Assembly: GCA_965661115.1 (NCBI GenBank)
Contig: CBFICO010000026.1
Coordinates: 1 to 23,414, forward strand
DNA: 23,414 nucleotides
Source: UBA6770 sp965661115
GTDB taxonomy: Bacteria; Bacteroidota; Bacteroidia; Flavobacteriales_G; Salibacteraceae
Direction: 5' to 3'
The stretch's first letter is position 1; each line of letters starts with the position of its first letter. Shown here one piece after another: positions 22,796-23,414 of this stretch. Under the pieces are notes generated by a model, which was not told where the DNA came from, did not search any database, and was given only the letters and a program-made list of their open reading frames with translations. The translations under genes were made by a program, and so were the position numbers.

Positions 22796-23414
22796 TTATT
22801 TAGATAATTGAATTCTGCTTACCACTTTCTCTGCTCCAATTGAAGTTTCGATAAAGTAAACTCCTGAAGCAAATCCAGTAATATCAACTTGCATATTATC
22901 GTTAGAAACATTTGTTTGCTCAGTAACTTCAATTACTTCACCTACAGCGTTCATTACTCTAACAGTTACATCTTCTTCAGACGTTAAGCTAAACTCAATG
23001 TTAATGATACCTGTTGTTGGGTTAGGGAAGATACGCATTGCGTCTTCTCTTGCTAACAAGCCAATTCCAGTGTATTCACTGTAAACATCAATCTGAGCTT
23101 CAAAAGAACATCCATTAGCGTCAACTACAGTTACTGTGTTAACCCCGTTTGGTAAGTTCTTAGCCGTAGAATCTGTTTCTCCATTAGACCAAGTGTAAGA
23201 AGAATATGGAGGTGTACCACCTGTTGCATTAGCTGTTGCTTCAACATTGTTCTCTCCATTATCAACAACGTTTATAAATCCAATTGTAACCTTAGTAGGA
23301 GCAGTTATTACTACAGTCGTATCGTGATCACACCCAGCAGCGTCTTCAACTCTTAACTGATAAGAACCTGCAGTTACACCATTCAATTTTTGAGCTGAAC
23401 TACCTGAGTTCCAA
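22796..23414 (-). CDS. SprB-repeat surface protein with T9SS type A sorting domain, C-terminal part (runs off the right edge)
   Basis: The frame is open from the window edge (first full codon begins at 23413) to TAA at 22796-22798, so about 205 C-terminal residues are visible. It holds the end of one SprB-like repeat (WNSGSSAQKLNGVTAGSYQL to AGCDHDTTVVITAP) and one complete repeat with the signature YTWSNGETDSTAKNLPNGVN and VTVVDANGCSFEAQIDV. Each repeat keeps the Cys typical of the family. The C-terminus from MRIFPNPTTGIINIEF to KVVSRIQLSK is a type A sorting domain, so the protein is exported by the T9SS and probably surface-attached. SprB repeats occur in gliding adhesins, but such repeats are also common in non-adhesin surface proteins, so the function is open. 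A strong terminator follows it. Confidence 0.88.
   Translation of the reverse strand, partial: WNSGSSAQKLNGVTAGSYQLRVEDAAGCDHDTTVVITAPTKVTIGFINVVDNGENNVEATANATGGTPPYSSYTWSNGETDSTAKNLPNGVNTVTVVDANGCSFEAQIDVYSEYTGIGLLAREDAMRIFPNPTTGIINIEFSLTSEEDVTVRVMNAVGEVIEVTEQTNVSNDNMQVDITGFASGVYFIETSIGAEKVVSRIQLSK

Overview
The window comes from a member of the Bacteroidota, most likely the class Flavobacteriia. This rests on gene content: a type IX secretion (T9SS) PorQ gene joined to cmk, the small DUF4295 gene next to rpmG and near ftsY, several secreted proteins with T9SS C-terminal sorting domains, SprB-like repeats, a DUF1573 protein, and six exact matches to the Bacteroidota -7 promoter box TAnnTTTG. 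The DNA is AT-rich and densely coding. I cannot name a genus.

Layout. 1-2250: the 3' end of porQ runs straight into cmk (+), which meets ftsY (-) tail to tail. 2211-4500: a minus-strand ribosomal unit (rpmG, DUF4295) closed by a strong terminator, and a minus-strand pair of an aminotransferase and a cysteine-less thioredoxin-fold secreted protein. 4500-5220: a repeat-rich island holding five copies of one short repeat family. One inverted pair encloses a small GIY-YIG nuclease gene with an in-frame stop; a second inverted pair next to it encloses no gene. 5250-7421: a DUF1573 gene, and a T9SS-secreted protein gene broken by an in-frame TAG. 7488-11948: valS and a phosphohexomutase gene (+), separated by a long inverted repeat made of 7-base blocks. 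11945-17114: ddl (-), divergent from a PASTA protein, a large T9SS-secreted protein and an RluD-family pseudouridine synthase (+). 17100-22726: a compact minus-strand menaquinone operon, menF-menD-menA-menC-menE. 22747-23414: a terminator, then the 3' end of a gene for an SprB-repeat protein with a T9SS sorting domain.

Function. Most of the window is housekeeping: pyrimidine nucleotide phosphorylation, membrane protein targeting, translation, sugar-phosphate interconversion, peptidoglycan precursor synthesis and respiratory quinone synthesis. The men operon would carry chorismate to demethylmenaquinone except for the MenH, MenB and DHNA-CoA thioesterase steps, whose genes are not in this window.

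The best candidate for something undescribed is the 4604-5216 island. A minimal nuclease gene sits inside a pair of inverted repeats, beside a gene-less pair of the same repeats. This resembles the autonomous/non-autonomous logic of REP/REPIN-RAYT systems, but with a GIY-YIG enzyme instead of a Y1 transposase. The gene copy here appears recently inactivated, because the frame remains open after a single stop codon.
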